Shown here: one piece after another, positions 31,669 to 39,669 of the stretch
Layout: each line of letters starts with the position of its first letter
How positions within the stretch are numbered: position 1 is the stretch's first letter
Assembly: GCA_017889725.1 (NCBI GenBank)
Contig: JAGGAE010000014.1
Span: 1 to 39,669 of the forward strand
Length of the DNA: 39,669 nucleotides
From: Bacillota bacterium
GTDB lineage: Bacteria; Bacillota; Negativicutes; Sporomusales; CTSoil-080
Direction: 5' to 3'
The notes under the pieces: generated by a model
The model's database searches: none
Told to the model about the DNA's origin: nothing
What the model saw: the letters and a program-made list of their open reading frames with translations, nothing else
Translations under genes and position numbers: made by a program

Positions 31669-33390
31669 ATGAAAGAGACAAGGCGTTTGGGAAAGTTATT
31701 AAAAGTAACGGCTTTAACGTTAAGCCTGGTATTTGGCGCTGCTTTGCCTATTCATGCGGCTGACCTAACCGGTAAAGTTATTACAGCCGTTGAAGTTTCT
31801 GGAAATATTACTGTACCGGCAGAGTCGATTTTAGCGGTGGTGCAGGAAAAACCAGGGGACAAGTTTGAAGCAGAAAAAATTAAGCAGGATATGAAGTCGG
31901 TTTTTGATCTGGGCAAGTTTTTTGATGTCACAGTTAACTTTACTGAAGTGCCTGAGGGCGTAAAGGTAACATTCTCCGTAATGGAAAATCCGATTTTTAA
32001 TGATGTTGCTATAAAAGGCAATACAAAAGTTTCTACGGAGAAATTAAAAAGCTTAGTTACCGTAGAAAAGGGGAAAGTGCTTAACACCAAGGCGTTAAAG
32101 GACAGTGCGCGCGCCATAGAGAACTATTATCACGACCAGGGTTATATTTTAGCCCGGGTAAGCGATGTATCCCTTGGTGAGGGTGGAACGGTAAATCTGA
32201 CCATCAACGAAGGCACGCTTGAGGACATTGTTATTAAAGGCAATGAAAAAACAAAAACCTATGTTATTACCCGTGAAATGAAAGTCAAGCAAGGTGAGCC
32301 GTTCAACGCTACCGATGCTCGCCGCAGTATGCAAAGACTGTACAACTTAGGATTCTTTGAAGATGTTAATATGAAATTGAATGCCGGGGTTGCGCCGAAT
32401 TCGGTGGTATTGGAAACCGATGTAACGGAGCAAAAAACCGGGACATTAGAAGTAGGGGACAACAATTTCCGGGGGACAGGCGACGCCGCTAAAGTCTACT
32501 GGGAATTCGGTGGCGATTCAATATCAAACGGATATCGGTTCTCCTATACTAAGCCGTGGTTAGATAGCAAACAGACTTCGCTAAGTGTTAACTGGTATGA
32601 CTTGACGAATAAATACAGCGACTATGGAACACTATCAAGTGATAAAACATACGTAGAAGATGGTACTTCGTCGTCGTGTCGTTCTACGTATTACAAAAAT
32701 GTGAGAGGCTTTGATATTACTTTGGGACGGGCCCAGGGTGAATACTTGCACAATTATTTTACCATAAAGAACCGTAGGGATACTTGGATCAAAGCCTACT
32801 CAGGGGATGACTATAGCGATAGTGCGTATGATGACTATCGGGCGCAAAACTTTGGTTTGACTCGTAGTGCGTCCTTCTCGAGAGTTTTCGATTCCAGGGA
32901 TAACGTCTTTAGTCCGACGGAGGGAACCCGTTTTGCGGTAACGGCTGAGTTTGCCGGACGAGCTTTGGGCGGTGATTTCAACTTTAATAAGTATACGGTC
33001 GAAGACCGCAACTACTTCAAAGTCGGTCACAGTCAGGTTATTGCAACTCGTGTAACGGCTGGTTATGCAGACGGCAATATGCCTCTTTCGCAGAAATTCT
33101 CGGCAGGCGGATCGGATAGCTTACGCGGTTATAACGATGACCAGTTTACCGGCAACAAAATGTTGACGGCGACAGCCGAATACCGCTTCCCGGTAGTTAA
33201 AAAAGTGGAAGGTGTATTCTTTGGCGATCTCGGTAATGCTTGGGACGGCGAAGGATACAAATTGAATACGTTAAAAGGTGATGTGGGCTTTGGAATCAGG
33301 CTCAATACGCCGCTGGGACCCATCCGTCTTGACTATGCCCGAGGGGATCAGGGCGGTAAAACCTCATTCAGCTTTGGGGGACAATTCTAA
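31669..33390 (+). CDS. bamA: BamA/Omp85 outer-membrane assembly factor
   Basis: BamA inserts beta-barrel proteins into the outer membrane. The 573-residue product has a signal peptide (about 1-29, ending IHAAD). Three POTRA domains follow (beginning KVITAVEVSGNITVPAESIL, NPIFNDVAIKGNTKVSTEKL and GTLEDIVIKGNEKTKTYVIT), fewer than the five of E. coli. The 16-strand barrel includes SFSRVFDSRDNVFSPTEGTR, the GGSDSLRGYNDDQF motif in loop 6, and GPIRLDYARG. The last residue is Phe, the usual barrel end signal. ATG 31669 has AAGGAGG (31656-31662). It is followed by another POTRA/barrel-like gene and by ompH genes. Confidence 0.95.
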   Translation: MKETRRLGKLLKVTALTLSLVFGAALPIHAADLTGKVITAVEVSGNITVPAESILAVVQEKPGDKFEAEKIKQDMKSVFDLGKFFDVTVNFTEVPEGVKVTFSVMENPIFNDVAIKGNTKVSTEKLKSLVTVEKGKVLNTKALKDSARAIENYYHDQGYILARVSDVSLGEGGTVNLTINEGTLEDIVIKGNEKTKTYVITREMKVKQGEPFNATDARRSMQRLYNLGFFEDVNMKLNAGVAPNSVVLETDVTEQKTGTLEVGDNNFRGTGDAAKVYWEFGGDSISNGYRFSYTKPWLDSKQTSLSVNWYDLTNKYSDYGTLSSDKTYVEDGTSSSCRSTYYKNVRGFDITLGRAQGEYLHNYFTIKNRRDTWIKAYSGDDYSDSAYDDYRAQNFGLTRSASFSRVFDSRDNVFSPTEGTRFAVTAEFAGRALGGDFNFNKYTVEDRNYFKVGHSQVIATRVTAGYADGNMPLSQKFSAGGSDSLRGYNDDQFTGNKMLTATAEYRFPVVKKVEGVFFGDLGNAWDGEGYKLNTLKGDVGFGIRLNTPLGPIRLDYARGDQGGKTSFSFGGQF

Positions 33391-33400
33391 TAGCGTTAAA

Positions 33401-33425
33401 AGAGTCAGGTGTAATGCCTGGCTCT
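33401..33425 (+). terminator. Hairpin after bamA
   Basis: AGAGTCAGGT (33401-33410) pairs with GCCTGGCTCT (33416-33425), including two G-T pairs. No T-run follows, so termination may be partial. Confidence 0.35.
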
Positions 33426-33465
33426 CACCTTATTCAAGATCTTGTTCTGCTAGGGGGGACGCTTT

Positions 33466-34755
33466 ATCTTCGAACTGACATTTCGCCGGTTGGTTGTATG
33501 TGTATTGGTTAGTATGCTGCTAGTCTCTTCGGGTATTGCCAGGGCCGAAGATAATGTCGTCCGGCAAGTGGTGGTCAGTGTTAAGACCAATGACTCGGTA
33601 CTTCCCGCCAGAGTGCAGAAGCGAATGGAGCTGAGTGTGGAAACTGTTGGTCAGCAAGTGCTTATTGGCCGCAGCCTTACTGAACTTGGCACTAAACGCG
33701 AAGTTTTTGAGCATACTATAAAAGATATTTTTGACAGGGTGCTGGTAGGTTATTCTGTAGCATCCGTCCGGATTACGCCGGATAGCCGCACGCAGCTTGA
33801 GGTAACTCTTGCTCCTTGGGGAGACGTGGTGCGGGATGTAAAACTGGATATCGATTACAGTGATATGTCTCTGGCGGCAGTTAGTTTAATTCAGCAGGAC
33901 TTAGGCAACCTGGCGGAAAATATAAGAAGTATTTTGGTAGGAATGCCGGTTGATTCAGTAGACTGGAGCAGCGGAGTAACAAAGTCGGTTATTCGGGAAA
34001 CATTGTCCGCTCAACTGCCGGAGTTTCGGGCTAATATTGAAATCCTATCCGGGCAGGTTACTACGGTTAAACTTGTATTATTGCCGGCAGGACCTAAGGT
34101 GCAAAACGTTAGGGTGAGCATTCGCTCCCAAAGTATTCCGAACATTCTTCTTATGGAAGCCAGGCCGCCGGTAGAAAAAGCGGCCCAAATGCTTAGAGGA
34201 GTACCGGTAGCCTTTGTGGAACGGCATGGGGATTATTTTAAGCAAAAGCTGTTAGCGTCTTTAATCGGGAGTCCGGTGGTGAACCGGTACGGGTTAAATC
34301 TCTCGTTAGCGATGATGCCTGGGCCTGATACCGAGATTGATATTTCAGCGGGAACTAAGCTGTATAAGGTAACGTTAGAAGGATTGTTAGACATTGGTCG
34401 GAAAGAAGACAATACGGCGGCTATACTCCATATCGGCAAGTATGTAGCTAAGCAGCATGAATTTTTTGTTGAAACGACCTTTGTGCCCTCGACCGTATCC
34501 TGGAAAATTGCTCCTGGATGGAGCTATCATACCAGCCCGTATTGTGAAGGCGGGATTAAATATGATTTTAGTAACCAATCCAGCGTGCTTTGGCTAAAGC
34601 AAGATTTGAGTAAAAACATTTTATTGCGGCTGGAACGCACTACGGTTTCCCATAATAACGAATTAGGTTTGCGGTATAAGCTTCATGAGTTTTTAAGTGC
34701 TGAATATGTTATTACTAATGATGCAAAGTGGTTAAGATTAGTAGGGAACCTCTGA
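33466..34755 (+). CDS. Uncharacterised POTRA/barrel-like outer-membrane protein
   Basis: The protein (about 429 residues) has a signal sequence, repeated alpha-beta units that look like POTRA domains (VVSVKTNDSVLPARVQKRME, LTELGTKREVFEHTIKDIFD, VQNVRVSIRSQSI), and a beta-rich C-terminus (LYKVTLEGLLDIGRKEDNTA onward). I place it between bamA and ompH as an accessory of barrel assembly; this is inference. The start is unusual. The ribosome-binding site AGGGGGG (33452-33458) is seven bases before an ATC codon at 33466, which would give a signal peptide with Arg-Arg before its hydrophobic core. The nearest standard start is TTG 33490, which lies 31 bases after the site and leaves no positive charge. 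No family name is certain. Confidence 0.7.
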   Translation: MFELTFRRLVVCVLVSMLLVSSGIARAEDNVVRQVVVSVKTNDSVLPARVQKRMELSVETVGQQVLIGRSLTELGTKREVFEHTIKDIFDRVLVGYSVASVRITPDSRTQLEVTLAPWGDVVRDVKLDIDYSDMSLAAVSLIQQDLGNLAENIRSILVGMPVDSVDWSSGVTKSVIRETLSAQLPEFRANIEILSGQVTTVKLVLLPAGPKVQNVRVSIRSQSIPNILLMEARPPVEKAAQMLRGVPVAFVERHGDYFKQKLLASLIGSPVVNRYGLNLSLAMMPGPDTEIDISAGTKLYKVTLEGLLDIGRKEDNTAAILHIGKYVAKQHEFFVETTFVPSTVSWKIAPGWSYHTSPYCEGGIKYDFSNQSSVLWLKQDLSKNILLRLERTTVSHNNELGLRYKLHEFLSAEYVITNDAKWLRLVGNL

Positions 34756-34764
34756 TATTAATCC

Positions 34765-34793
34765 TTGAAGAAGGAAAACGGCCCTGCTATAAT
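34765..34793 (+). promoter_or_regulatory. Vegetative promoter of the first ompH gene
   Basis: TTGAAG (34765-34770), 17 bases, TATAAT (34788-34793) with TGC before the -10 (extended). It begins 44 bases upstream of the ompH start. Confidence 0.65.
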
Positions 34794-34836
34794 GAAGAAG
34801 TGAAAAATTTGTCAAGAGGGAAAGAGGGGTATATAC

Positions 34837-35301
34837 GTGCTTAAAATTGAAAAGAAGCAAGTAAAAATTATATCATTAGTTGTGGCAGCATTTTTTCTAC
34901 TGGGGGTAGTTGGGATCGCCGTTTCCCAGGGTAGCAAAACCTATGCGGCGTCTTCTTCAAATATAGGTGTTGTTAACTATAGCATGCTGATTCAACAGCA
35001 TCCGGATACAGCTAAAGCAGAAGAGACGCTTAAAGCGGAATACGAAAATCTCAAAAAAGAATATGATTCCAGGGCAGCGTCCATGAGTGACCAAGAAAAA
35101 CAGAGTTATGAGGCTCAATTGCAGCAGCGTTTGAATCAGAAAAAGCAGGATCTTTTAAAAGAAATTACAGATAAGGTGGATGCAACGGTTAAAAGTGTAG
35201 CGGAAGCCAAGGGCCTGACTGTGGTCATTGATAAAAACTATGTTGTGTACGGTGGACAGGATATTACCGATGATGTAGCAAAAAAAATCACCGGTAAATA
35301 G
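34837..35301 (+). CDS. OmpH/Skp family periplasmic chaperone
   Basis: Skp/OmpH proteins hold unfolded barrel proteins in the periplasm. The 154-residue product has a signal peptide (about 1-34, ending TYAAS). The N-terminal strand IGVVNYSMLIQQHPDTAKAE is followed by a long coiled coil (about 58-115) and the closing strand GLTVVIDKNYVVYGGQDITD with a final DVAKKITGK. Skp is a trimer with tentacle helices, and this pattern fits. The start is GTG 34837 behind AGAGGGG. It heads a run of three OmpH paralogues. Confidence 0.9.
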   Translation: MLKIEKKQVKIISLVVAAFFLLGVVGIAVSQGSKTYAASSSNIGVVNYSMLIQQHPDTAKAEETLKAEYENLKKEYDSRAASMSDQEKQSYEAQLQQRLNQKKQDLLKEITDKVDATVKSVAEAKGLTVVIDKNYVVYGGQDITDDVAKKITGK

Positions 35302-35312
35302 CTAGTTGGTTT

Positions 35313-35344
35313 GCCGAGCCGGTTAAACCGTGCTCGGCCTTTTA
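35313..35344 (+). terminator. Terminator after the first ompH gene
   Basis: GCCGAGC (35313-35319) pairs with GCTCGGC (35332-35338) and an inner CGGTT/AACCG stem extends it; CCTTTTAT follows. Confidence 0.6.
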
Positions 35345-35400
35345 TCTATTTTATGCGACCTACGAGAATGACCTAAATTCTAGAAAGAGGGGTGTTGGTA

Positions 35401-36300
35401 TTGCGGAGTCGGATTAAGACCGGGGTGGTTGCTGTAACGGTTTTTCTTTTGGCTTTTACAGCAGGTTGCGATTTCAATCCTTTTCGAACTGCCAAACCTT
35501 CTCAGCAATCAACAATAGGGTTGGTTGATATGGGGCAATTGATAAAAAGTCATCCCAAGTATGCGGAATTGGAAAAGTTACAAAATGAATATAATCAAAT
35601 GGGGCAACAACTGGGGGCTTCTGAGCAGCGGCCGAATGGTTCGAATGGAAATTTGGAACGCATGAATGCCGCCAATGAGGAATATAGCACCCGGATGCAG
35701 GTGAAGCAAAACCAAATCAGTAGTCAGCTGCAAAGTACGGCGAAAGACGTGGAATCGCAGCTAAGTACGGAACTAAATGCCTACGCGCAAGAATTGCAGA
35801 AAGAATATCAATCAAGAATTATCAGTCTGCAGCTGAAAAAGAAGACGTTAGAGTTAACAAAAGAACAGGCGGAGGCACTTCAAGCGGAAGAGGATAAATT
35901 ACAGAAAGAACTCTCGGAAAAGACAGATGCTAAACGTCAGGAATTAGCGCAGAAAATGAATGCCATTATGTCGGAAAAACAGGCAAACGCTAAAACCGAA
36001 ATGGATGCCTATGCTCAAACACTTCATTCTGAAATTGCCGATAAACTTCAGAACGGAAATGATGGAGCCAATCAAAAGCTGAGTATGTCCGAAACCGGGG
36101 CGCAAAGTGATGCGGAGCGGAGTTTGGTTTTCAAGCAACAGGAAATAAAAGCTTTGCAGGAGCGTATTGTAACCGACATTAAAGATAAGGTAGCAATACT
36201 GGCTGCTAAGATGGGGTTAGAACTGGTGTTGACAGAGGCTAAGGTAAATGTCAGTGCGATAGATATAACCAGCCAGGCGATTACGGAGATTAATAAATAG
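35401..36300 (+). CDS. Long OmpH-like lipoprotein
   Basis: The 299-residue product carries a lipoprotein signal (lipobox FTAGC near residues 19-23). The OmpH entry strand IGLVDMGQLIKSHPKYAELE follows, with an extended Gln/Glu/Lys-rich coiled coil (about 55-250) and a closing strand MGLELVLTEAKVNVSAIDIT. It is about twice the length of a normal Skp, so the tentacles may reach further across the periplasm. I prefer TTG 35401 over an in-frame GTG at 35392 because AAGAGGGG (35385-35392) is then well spaced. It is the second of three paralogues and the only one of this length. Confidence 0.85.
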   Translation: MRSRIKTGVVAVTVFLLAFTAGCDFNPFRTAKPSQQSTIGLVDMGQLIKSHPKYAELEKLQNEYNQMGQQLGASEQRPNGSNGNLERMNAANEEYSTRMQVKQNQISSQLQSTAKDVESQLSTELNAYAQELQKEYQSRIISLQLKKKTLELTKEQAEALQAEEDKLQKELSEKTDAKRQELAQKMNAIMSEKQANAKTEMDAYAQTLHSEIADKLQNGNDGANQKLSMSETGAQSDAERSLVFKQQEIKALQERIVTDIKDKVAILAAKMGLELVLTEAKVNVSAIDITSQAITEINK

Positions 36301-36350
36301 TCTTGGCGAGCATAATAGTTTCATAAGTCAGGATGATGGGAGGTTTCCAG

Positions 36351-36770
36351 ATGAGAAAAAAGATAGTTGTATCTTTGTTTGTCGTGGTCATTATGGCCAT
36401 AGGATTAGTGTTGGGTGGCTGTGGAACCGGTAGCAATGTCGGGGTAGTAGACGTAGAAAAAGTAATGAACGAAAGCCCGAAGGCAAAAGGGTTTCGGGAT
36501 CAGTTAAGTGCTAAATTTAATGAACTTAATACCCAACTGGAAAAGGACAAAGCGAGTTTAAGCCAGGATGAATTCCAAAAACGTCAGGAAGCGGCGTATT
36601 CTGACCTAGTAAAATTGCGTACGGATTTGGAAGGTCAGATTGACACAAGCATGAAGCAAGCCCTGGATCAAGTAGCCCAAGAAAAGAAGTTTAGCGTAAT
36701 TTTATATAAAAACGGCGTGGCGCAAGGTGGCAATGATGTAACAGATGCTGTTATAGGTAAGATGCAATAA
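36351..36770 (+). CDS. OmpH-like lipoprotein
   Basis: The third OmpH paralogue, 139 residues, starts at ATG 36351 after GGGAGG (36337-36342). It has a lipobox (LVLGGC), so it is anchored by lipid. VGVVDVEKVMNESPKAKGFR, a coiled coil (about 50-100), and the closing FSVILYKNGVAQGGNDVTDA complete the OmpH fold. It is 33 bases from lpxD, as skp and lpxD are in many Gram-negative bacteria. Confidence 0.87.
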   Translation: MRKKIVVSLFVVVIMAIGLVLGGCGTGSNVGVVDVEKVMNESPKAKGFRDQLSAKFNELNTQLEKDKASLSQDEFQKRQEAAYSDLVKLRTDLEGQIDTSMKQALDQVAQEKKFSVILYKNGVAQGGNDVTDAVIGKMQ

Positions 36771-36803
36771 AATCTTACTATCTTAGGGTTGGAGTGGGTT
36801 TCC

Positions 36804-37829
36804 ATGAAAAAAACATTAAAAGAAATTGCCCAGTTAGTGGATGGCACGTTGCTAGGCGATGTGAATCCTACCATTTCGGGCATAACGAATATTGATGATG
36901 CAAGTGCTGAGCATATTACTTTTGCTGTGCCGCCGCATTTGGAAAAGGCTGCCGAATGTGCAGCCGGAGCTGTAATCATACCTGATACAGTTACTGAGTT
37001 TGCAAAGCCGGCCATTCGAGTGGCTAATCCAAGATTGGCCTTTACTAAACTACTGGCAGTGTTTACGCCGCCGCTAACTGTCAAAAGAGAAATTCACGCT
37101 ACGGCGGTTATTGGCGAAAATGTACGGGTGGGGAATAATGTAGCCGTAATGGCTCATGCTGTAGTGGCTGATAATGTGATTATCGGTGATAATACAATCA
37201 TTTATCCTCATGTATACATTGGCGAAAATGTCAGCATAGGCTGTGACACCATTCTGTATCCGAATGTCACCATATATCCGGGGTGCGTAGTAGGAGCACG
37301 GGTAATCCTCCATAGCGGAACGGTTATTGGTGCGGATGGTTTTGGGTTTGTTACTGTGGACGGAAGGCATCAGAAGGTTCCGCAAATAGGAAATGTAATT
37401 ATCGAAGATGATGTTGAAATTGGGGCTAATGCGGCTGTTGATTCCGCGACTACTGGATCTACCGTTATCTGCAAGGGAACAAAAACCGATAATTTCGTTC
37501 ACTTCGCTCATAATGTAGTTGTAGGTGAAAACTGTCTTTTTGCCGCTTTTAACGGTGTTTCCGGCAGTGTTAAAATTGGTAAGAACGTTACTTTTGGCGG
37601 GCAAGGTGGTACTGCCGGGCACCTTTCCATCGGTGATTATTGCACGTTCGGTGGTAGAACGGGAATTATCGGGGATATTCCTCCGAAGTCGTTTTATTCC
37701 GGATTTCCGGCAAGACCCCATCGGGATTGGCTGAGAAACGAAGCCGCTATGCGCAAAGTTCCTGATTTGATCAAAACAGTGCAGCAATTAGAAAAGAGAA
37801 TAGCGGAAATGGAAAAGCAGGACAAGTAA
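36804..37829 (+). CDS. lpxD: UDP-3-O-acylglucosamine N-acyltransferase LpxD
   Basis: LpxD adds the second 3-hydroxyacyl chain in lipid A biosynthesis. The 341-residue protein has an N-terminal uridine-binding domain (TLKEIAQLVDGTLLGDVNPT, ITFAVPPHLEKA) and a left-handed beta-helix of hexapeptide repeats (about 100-300, for example VIIGDNTIIYPHVYIGENVS). The catalytic His lies in DNFVHFAHNVVVGENC. A C-terminal helix (about 315-340) completes it. ATG 36804 is chosen over an upstream ATG at 36789 because the chain then begins like known LpxD. It shows that this organism makes lipopolysaccharide. It ends in a terminator. Confidence 0.95.
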   Translation: MKKTLKEIAQLVDGTLLGDVNPTISGITNIDDASAEHITFAVPPHLEKAAECAAGAVIIPDTVTEFAKPAIRVANPRLAFTKLLAVFTPPLTVKREIHATAVIGENVRVGNNVAVMAHAVVADNVIIGDNTIIYPHVYIGENVSIGCDTILYPNVTIYPGCVVGARVILHSGTVIGADGFGFVTVDGRHQKVPQIGNVIIEDDVEIGANAAVDSATTGSTVICKGTKTDNFVHFAHNVVVGENCLFAAFNGVSGSVKIGKNVTFGGQGGTAGHLSIGDYCTFGGRTGIIGDIPPKSFYSGFPARPHRDWLRNEAAMRKVPDLIKTVQQLEKRIAEMEKQDK

Positions 37830-37846
37830 TGTCCTGCTTTTTCCTT
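37813..37846 (+). terminator. Terminator overlapping the lpxD stop
   Basis: AAAAGCAGGAC (37813-37823) pairs perfectly with GTCCTGCTTTT (37831-37841), loop contains the lpxD stop, T-rich tail follows. Confidence 0.85.
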
Positions 37847-38023
37847 TCTTCTTTGCAATCATTGTATAATGCTGAAGTATGGCTGGGGCTTGACTTTTTT
37901 CGGAGAATATATGAATACCTATTTTGCTCATATTTACCTATATCAGCGGGCAGGAATGTTGCGTTAGACGTGGAAATAATATGGCCTATGACTATTATAA
38001 AATGTATACGAAAGGGGTATCTG

Positions 38024-38647
38024 ATGAAAAAAGTACTATTTGCAGCCCTCCTTCTTTTAAGTTCTTGTGTCCCGGCGGTAGCCGCTCCTTCGATAAACGG
38101 AACGACAGGACTGATAAATAATCCATCGGCGGATGTACTCAGACCGGGACAATTTTCGGTCGGCTATTATAACCTTACGGAAGGCGGCACTGGTGTTTTT
38201 AGCATGAATGTTGCACCGAAGCTGGAATTGGGGGTGGCAGGGTTTCGAGCGGATCATCATGCCGATAGTACAACCACTCTAAACGTTAAGTTCGGGCTTG
38301 TCTCCGAAACTGTGTTAACACCTGGAATAGCTCTTGGAGTAGAAGATGTGGCGAATGAGAGAGAACGTTCTATATATGCGGCCGCCAGCAAAGCATTGCC
38401 TTTTGGCCTTAGAGTTCATGCAGGAGTTGGGAATGGACGTTATAACGGACTCTTTGCCGCTGTAGAAAAGACTGTTAATCCTCTTGTTTTTAGTGGAAAT
38501 GGGATGTTTCCAGCTACCACTCTTATAGCGGAATACGACGGCAAGCATATGAACTTTGGGGCCAGGATGTCTGTTGTCCCTGGGTTGAAGGTGGATGGCG
38601 GTTGGCGGGACGCTAAATGGTATGTAGGTGTTAGTTATACAAATTAG
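38024..38647 (+). CDS. YjbH-like outer-membrane beta-barrel protein
   Basis: The 207-residue protein from ATG 38024 (GGGG at 38014-38017) has a signal peptide (about 1-22, ending AVAAP) and then INGTTGLINNPSADVLRPGQ, the entry motif of YjbH-type barrels. The remainder is alternating strand-like sequence to a final YTN. It is much shorter than proteobacterial YjbH, so it would be a small barrel of eight or ten strands (estimate). In other bacteria YjbH assists polysaccharide export. The frame is open upstream to 37829, but that part has no start signal and overlaps the lpxD terminator. Confidence 0.65.
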   Translation: MKKVLFAALLLLSSCVPAVAAPSINGTTGLINNPSADVLRPGQFSVGYYNLTEGGTGVFSMNVAPKLELGVAGFRADHHADSTTTLNVKFGLVSETVLTPGIALGVEDVANERERSIYAAASKALPFGLRVHAGVGNGRYNGLFAAVEKTVNPLVFSGNGMFPATTLIAEYDGKHMNFGARMSVVPGLKVDGGWRDAKWYVGVSYTN

Positions 38648-38710
38648 CAGTAATTCTCGGCAATATGAGCGGGTTTGGTTTTATACGGTATCCACTTATA
38701 AATGCAGTGT

Positions 38711-38755
38711 AATACAGAGCTTCTCCTCCAAGAACTGGGGGGAAAGCTCTGTATT
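38711..38755. terminator. Terminator after the YjbH-like gene
   Basis: AATACAGAGCTT (38711-38722) pairs perfectly with 38744-38755, with C/G-rich inner bases. The T-run is weak on the + strand. Confidence 0.7.
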
Positions 38756-38812
38756 GTTATATATAGTAAACGAATTCCAATATATACATTTATAATAAAT
38801 AGTATATACGTA

Positions 38813-38842
38813 TGGACGTAAAAATGATATACGTGTTATAAT
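38813..38842 (+). promoter_or_regulatory. Weak vegetative promoter of the last gene
   Basis: TGGACG (38813-38818), 18 bases, TATAAT (38837-38842). The -10 box overlaps the first ATG of the following frame, so that ATG may not be the true start. Confidence 0.35.
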
Positions 38843-39669
38843 GAGCAACGGAAAAGAGGTGAGTTGGTCGTGGGCATCGTCCGTGTCTCTGGCGGCCAAT
38901 GCCTATTTTTCAAAAACGTTGGCTAGTTTGGTTGGGGATTACGGTGAATTTGATTTGATAATTAGTGTGCGGGAAGAATTGAAAGAGGATGCCGCACAAC
39001 AAATTCAAAAAATAATTGATGATGCTTTTCCGGGAGGAAAGTTAAAAGAAGGCCCTACGTTAGCCGGAAAGACAAGCTTTTTTGTTGCCCTGCCCGACTC
39101 GTTTAAAACGAAAAAGACGTACGAGGAGTTGGGAAAAACCTTCGGTAGTATTCCTGGCGGAGCGGGAATTGGTTTTATGACAGAACCGCGCATTACCGTC
39201 AGAGGAGTGCCTGAAGGGGCAAAAAATATGGTGATGGAAAAAATATCTCAGATGGACGGAGTACGTTTTGCGTTTCGGGATGGCGGTTCGATTGGCGTTC
39301 TGTTAACGGCAATTGATAGATCGACAGCTGTAAATAACGCGATTCAGAGTTTATTGAAGCAATATCAAGTTGTTGAGATTAGTTTCCCTGTGGGGAGTGA
39401 GCCGTCCAATCCGATTCGACTTGGTGAAGCGATTGCTGATGATATGCGTCAGCAGCTCAAACTTAATTTTGCTCAAAATGTTTCGATTGACGGCAAAAAT
39501 GATGATATGACTTATGCCGTAAGCACAATGATGGAGCTTCGGCGGTTTCTCGGGGCGTACGCCTCAACGGTAACCGTGACTCCTGCTCCTGGGGTTGTGC
39601 TGCGTAAAGGGGATAGAGCAATATTCCAGGGGGCGGCCCCAAGTGCACCGGTGAACGGACAAGCGGTTG
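38841..39669 (+). CDS. Uncharacterised protein, cut by window end
   Basis: The frame runs from ATG 38841 without a stop to the window end (276 codons). The beginning reads MSNGKEVSWSWASSVSLAAN, then AYFSKTLASLVGDYGEFDLI, and later TLAGKTSFFVALPDSFKTKK and GSIGVLLTAIDRSTAV. I recognise no family. It appears soluble in the visible part, mixed alpha/beta, with two stretches resembling ferredoxin-like folds (about 30-60 and 115-145, low certainty). GTG 38859 is an alternative start, since the -10 box overlaps 38841. It follows the outer-membrane cluster, but a terminator and its own promoter separate it, so shared function is not certain. Confidence 0.75.
   Translation, partial: MSNGKEVSWSWASSVSLAANAYFSKTLASLVGDYGEFDLIISVREELKEDAAQQIQKIIDDAFPGGKLKEGPTLAGKTSFFVALPDSFKTKKTYEELGKTFGSIPGGAGIGFMTEPRITVRGVPEGAKNMVMEKISQMDGVRFAFRDGGSIGVLLTAIDRSTAVNNAIQSLLKQYQVVEISFPVGSEPSNPIRLGEAIADDMRQQLKLNFAQNVSIDGKNDDMTYAVSTMMELRRFLGAYASTVTVTPAPGVVLRKGDRAIFQGAAPSAPVNGQAV

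Noticed and set aside
37074-37787. 237-codon minus-strand frame inside lpxD
   Set aside because: Shadow frame caused by the hexapeptide-repeat codon pattern of lpxD.
37862-37920. TATAAT at 37865 and TTGACT at 37890 as one promoter before the YjbH-like gene
   Set aside because: They are in the wrong order and neither has a convincing partner box at proper spacing.
1-39669. CRISPR arrays, tRNA or rRNA genes
   Set aside because: I saw no regularly spaced repeats, cloverleaf sequences or rRNA-like stretches on reading the window.

Overview
The window comes from an endospore-forming, flagellated Firmicute with a true outer membrane, most likely Negativicutes (Sporomusaceae type; inference). Sporulation genes (spoIID, spoIIQ, spoIIID) and the Firmicute order spoIID-spoIIQ-spoIIID-mbl-flgF-flgG sit on the same strand as L- and P-ring genes, an MlaEFD lipid transporter, TamB, BamA, OmpH/Skp proteins and LpxD. 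All genes I accept are on the + strand.

Layout. 1-715: end of a sensor histidine kinase. 793-2509: spoIID and spoIIQ. 2654-2776: first 41 codons of spoIIID. 2765-13050: a 10,274-bp element inserted inside spoIIID. It carries an AAA_14/DUF4143 ATPase, a Fic protein, a frameshifted CBO0543-type membrane gene, a large serine recombinase and an RND efflux operon. 13051-13155: last 34 codons of spoIIID. 13260-14288: mbl. 14420-19059: flagellar rod and ring genes flgF, flgG, flgA, flgH, flgI and a short flgJ. 19100-22756: three secreted proteins (phosphodiester glycosidase, lipoyl-like domain, S55-like peptidase). 22970-38647: an outer-membrane assembly cluster (mlaE, mlaF, mlaD, tamB, a sigma factor, a Pro-rich membrane protein, bamA, a POTRA/barrel-like protein, three OmpH proteins, lpxD, a YjbH-like barrel). 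38841-end: an uncharacterised partial gene.

The main discovery is the split spoIIID. The same 12 bases, CATAAAGATATG (codons His-Lys-Asp-Met at the end of the helix-turn-helix), lie in direct orientation at both ends of the element. Joining the two copies gives one uninterrupted 75-codon SpoIIID frame. The element encodes a SpoIVCA-like serine recombinase, and upstream of it is a match to the mother-cell sigma-E promoter. This is the architecture of the B. subtilis skin element in sigK, but in a different mother-cell regulator. The proposal is that excision in the mother cell rebuilds spoIIID during sporulation while the spore chromosome keeps the element and its efflux pump. The sequence shows the split and the att-like repeats directly; developmental timing is inference.
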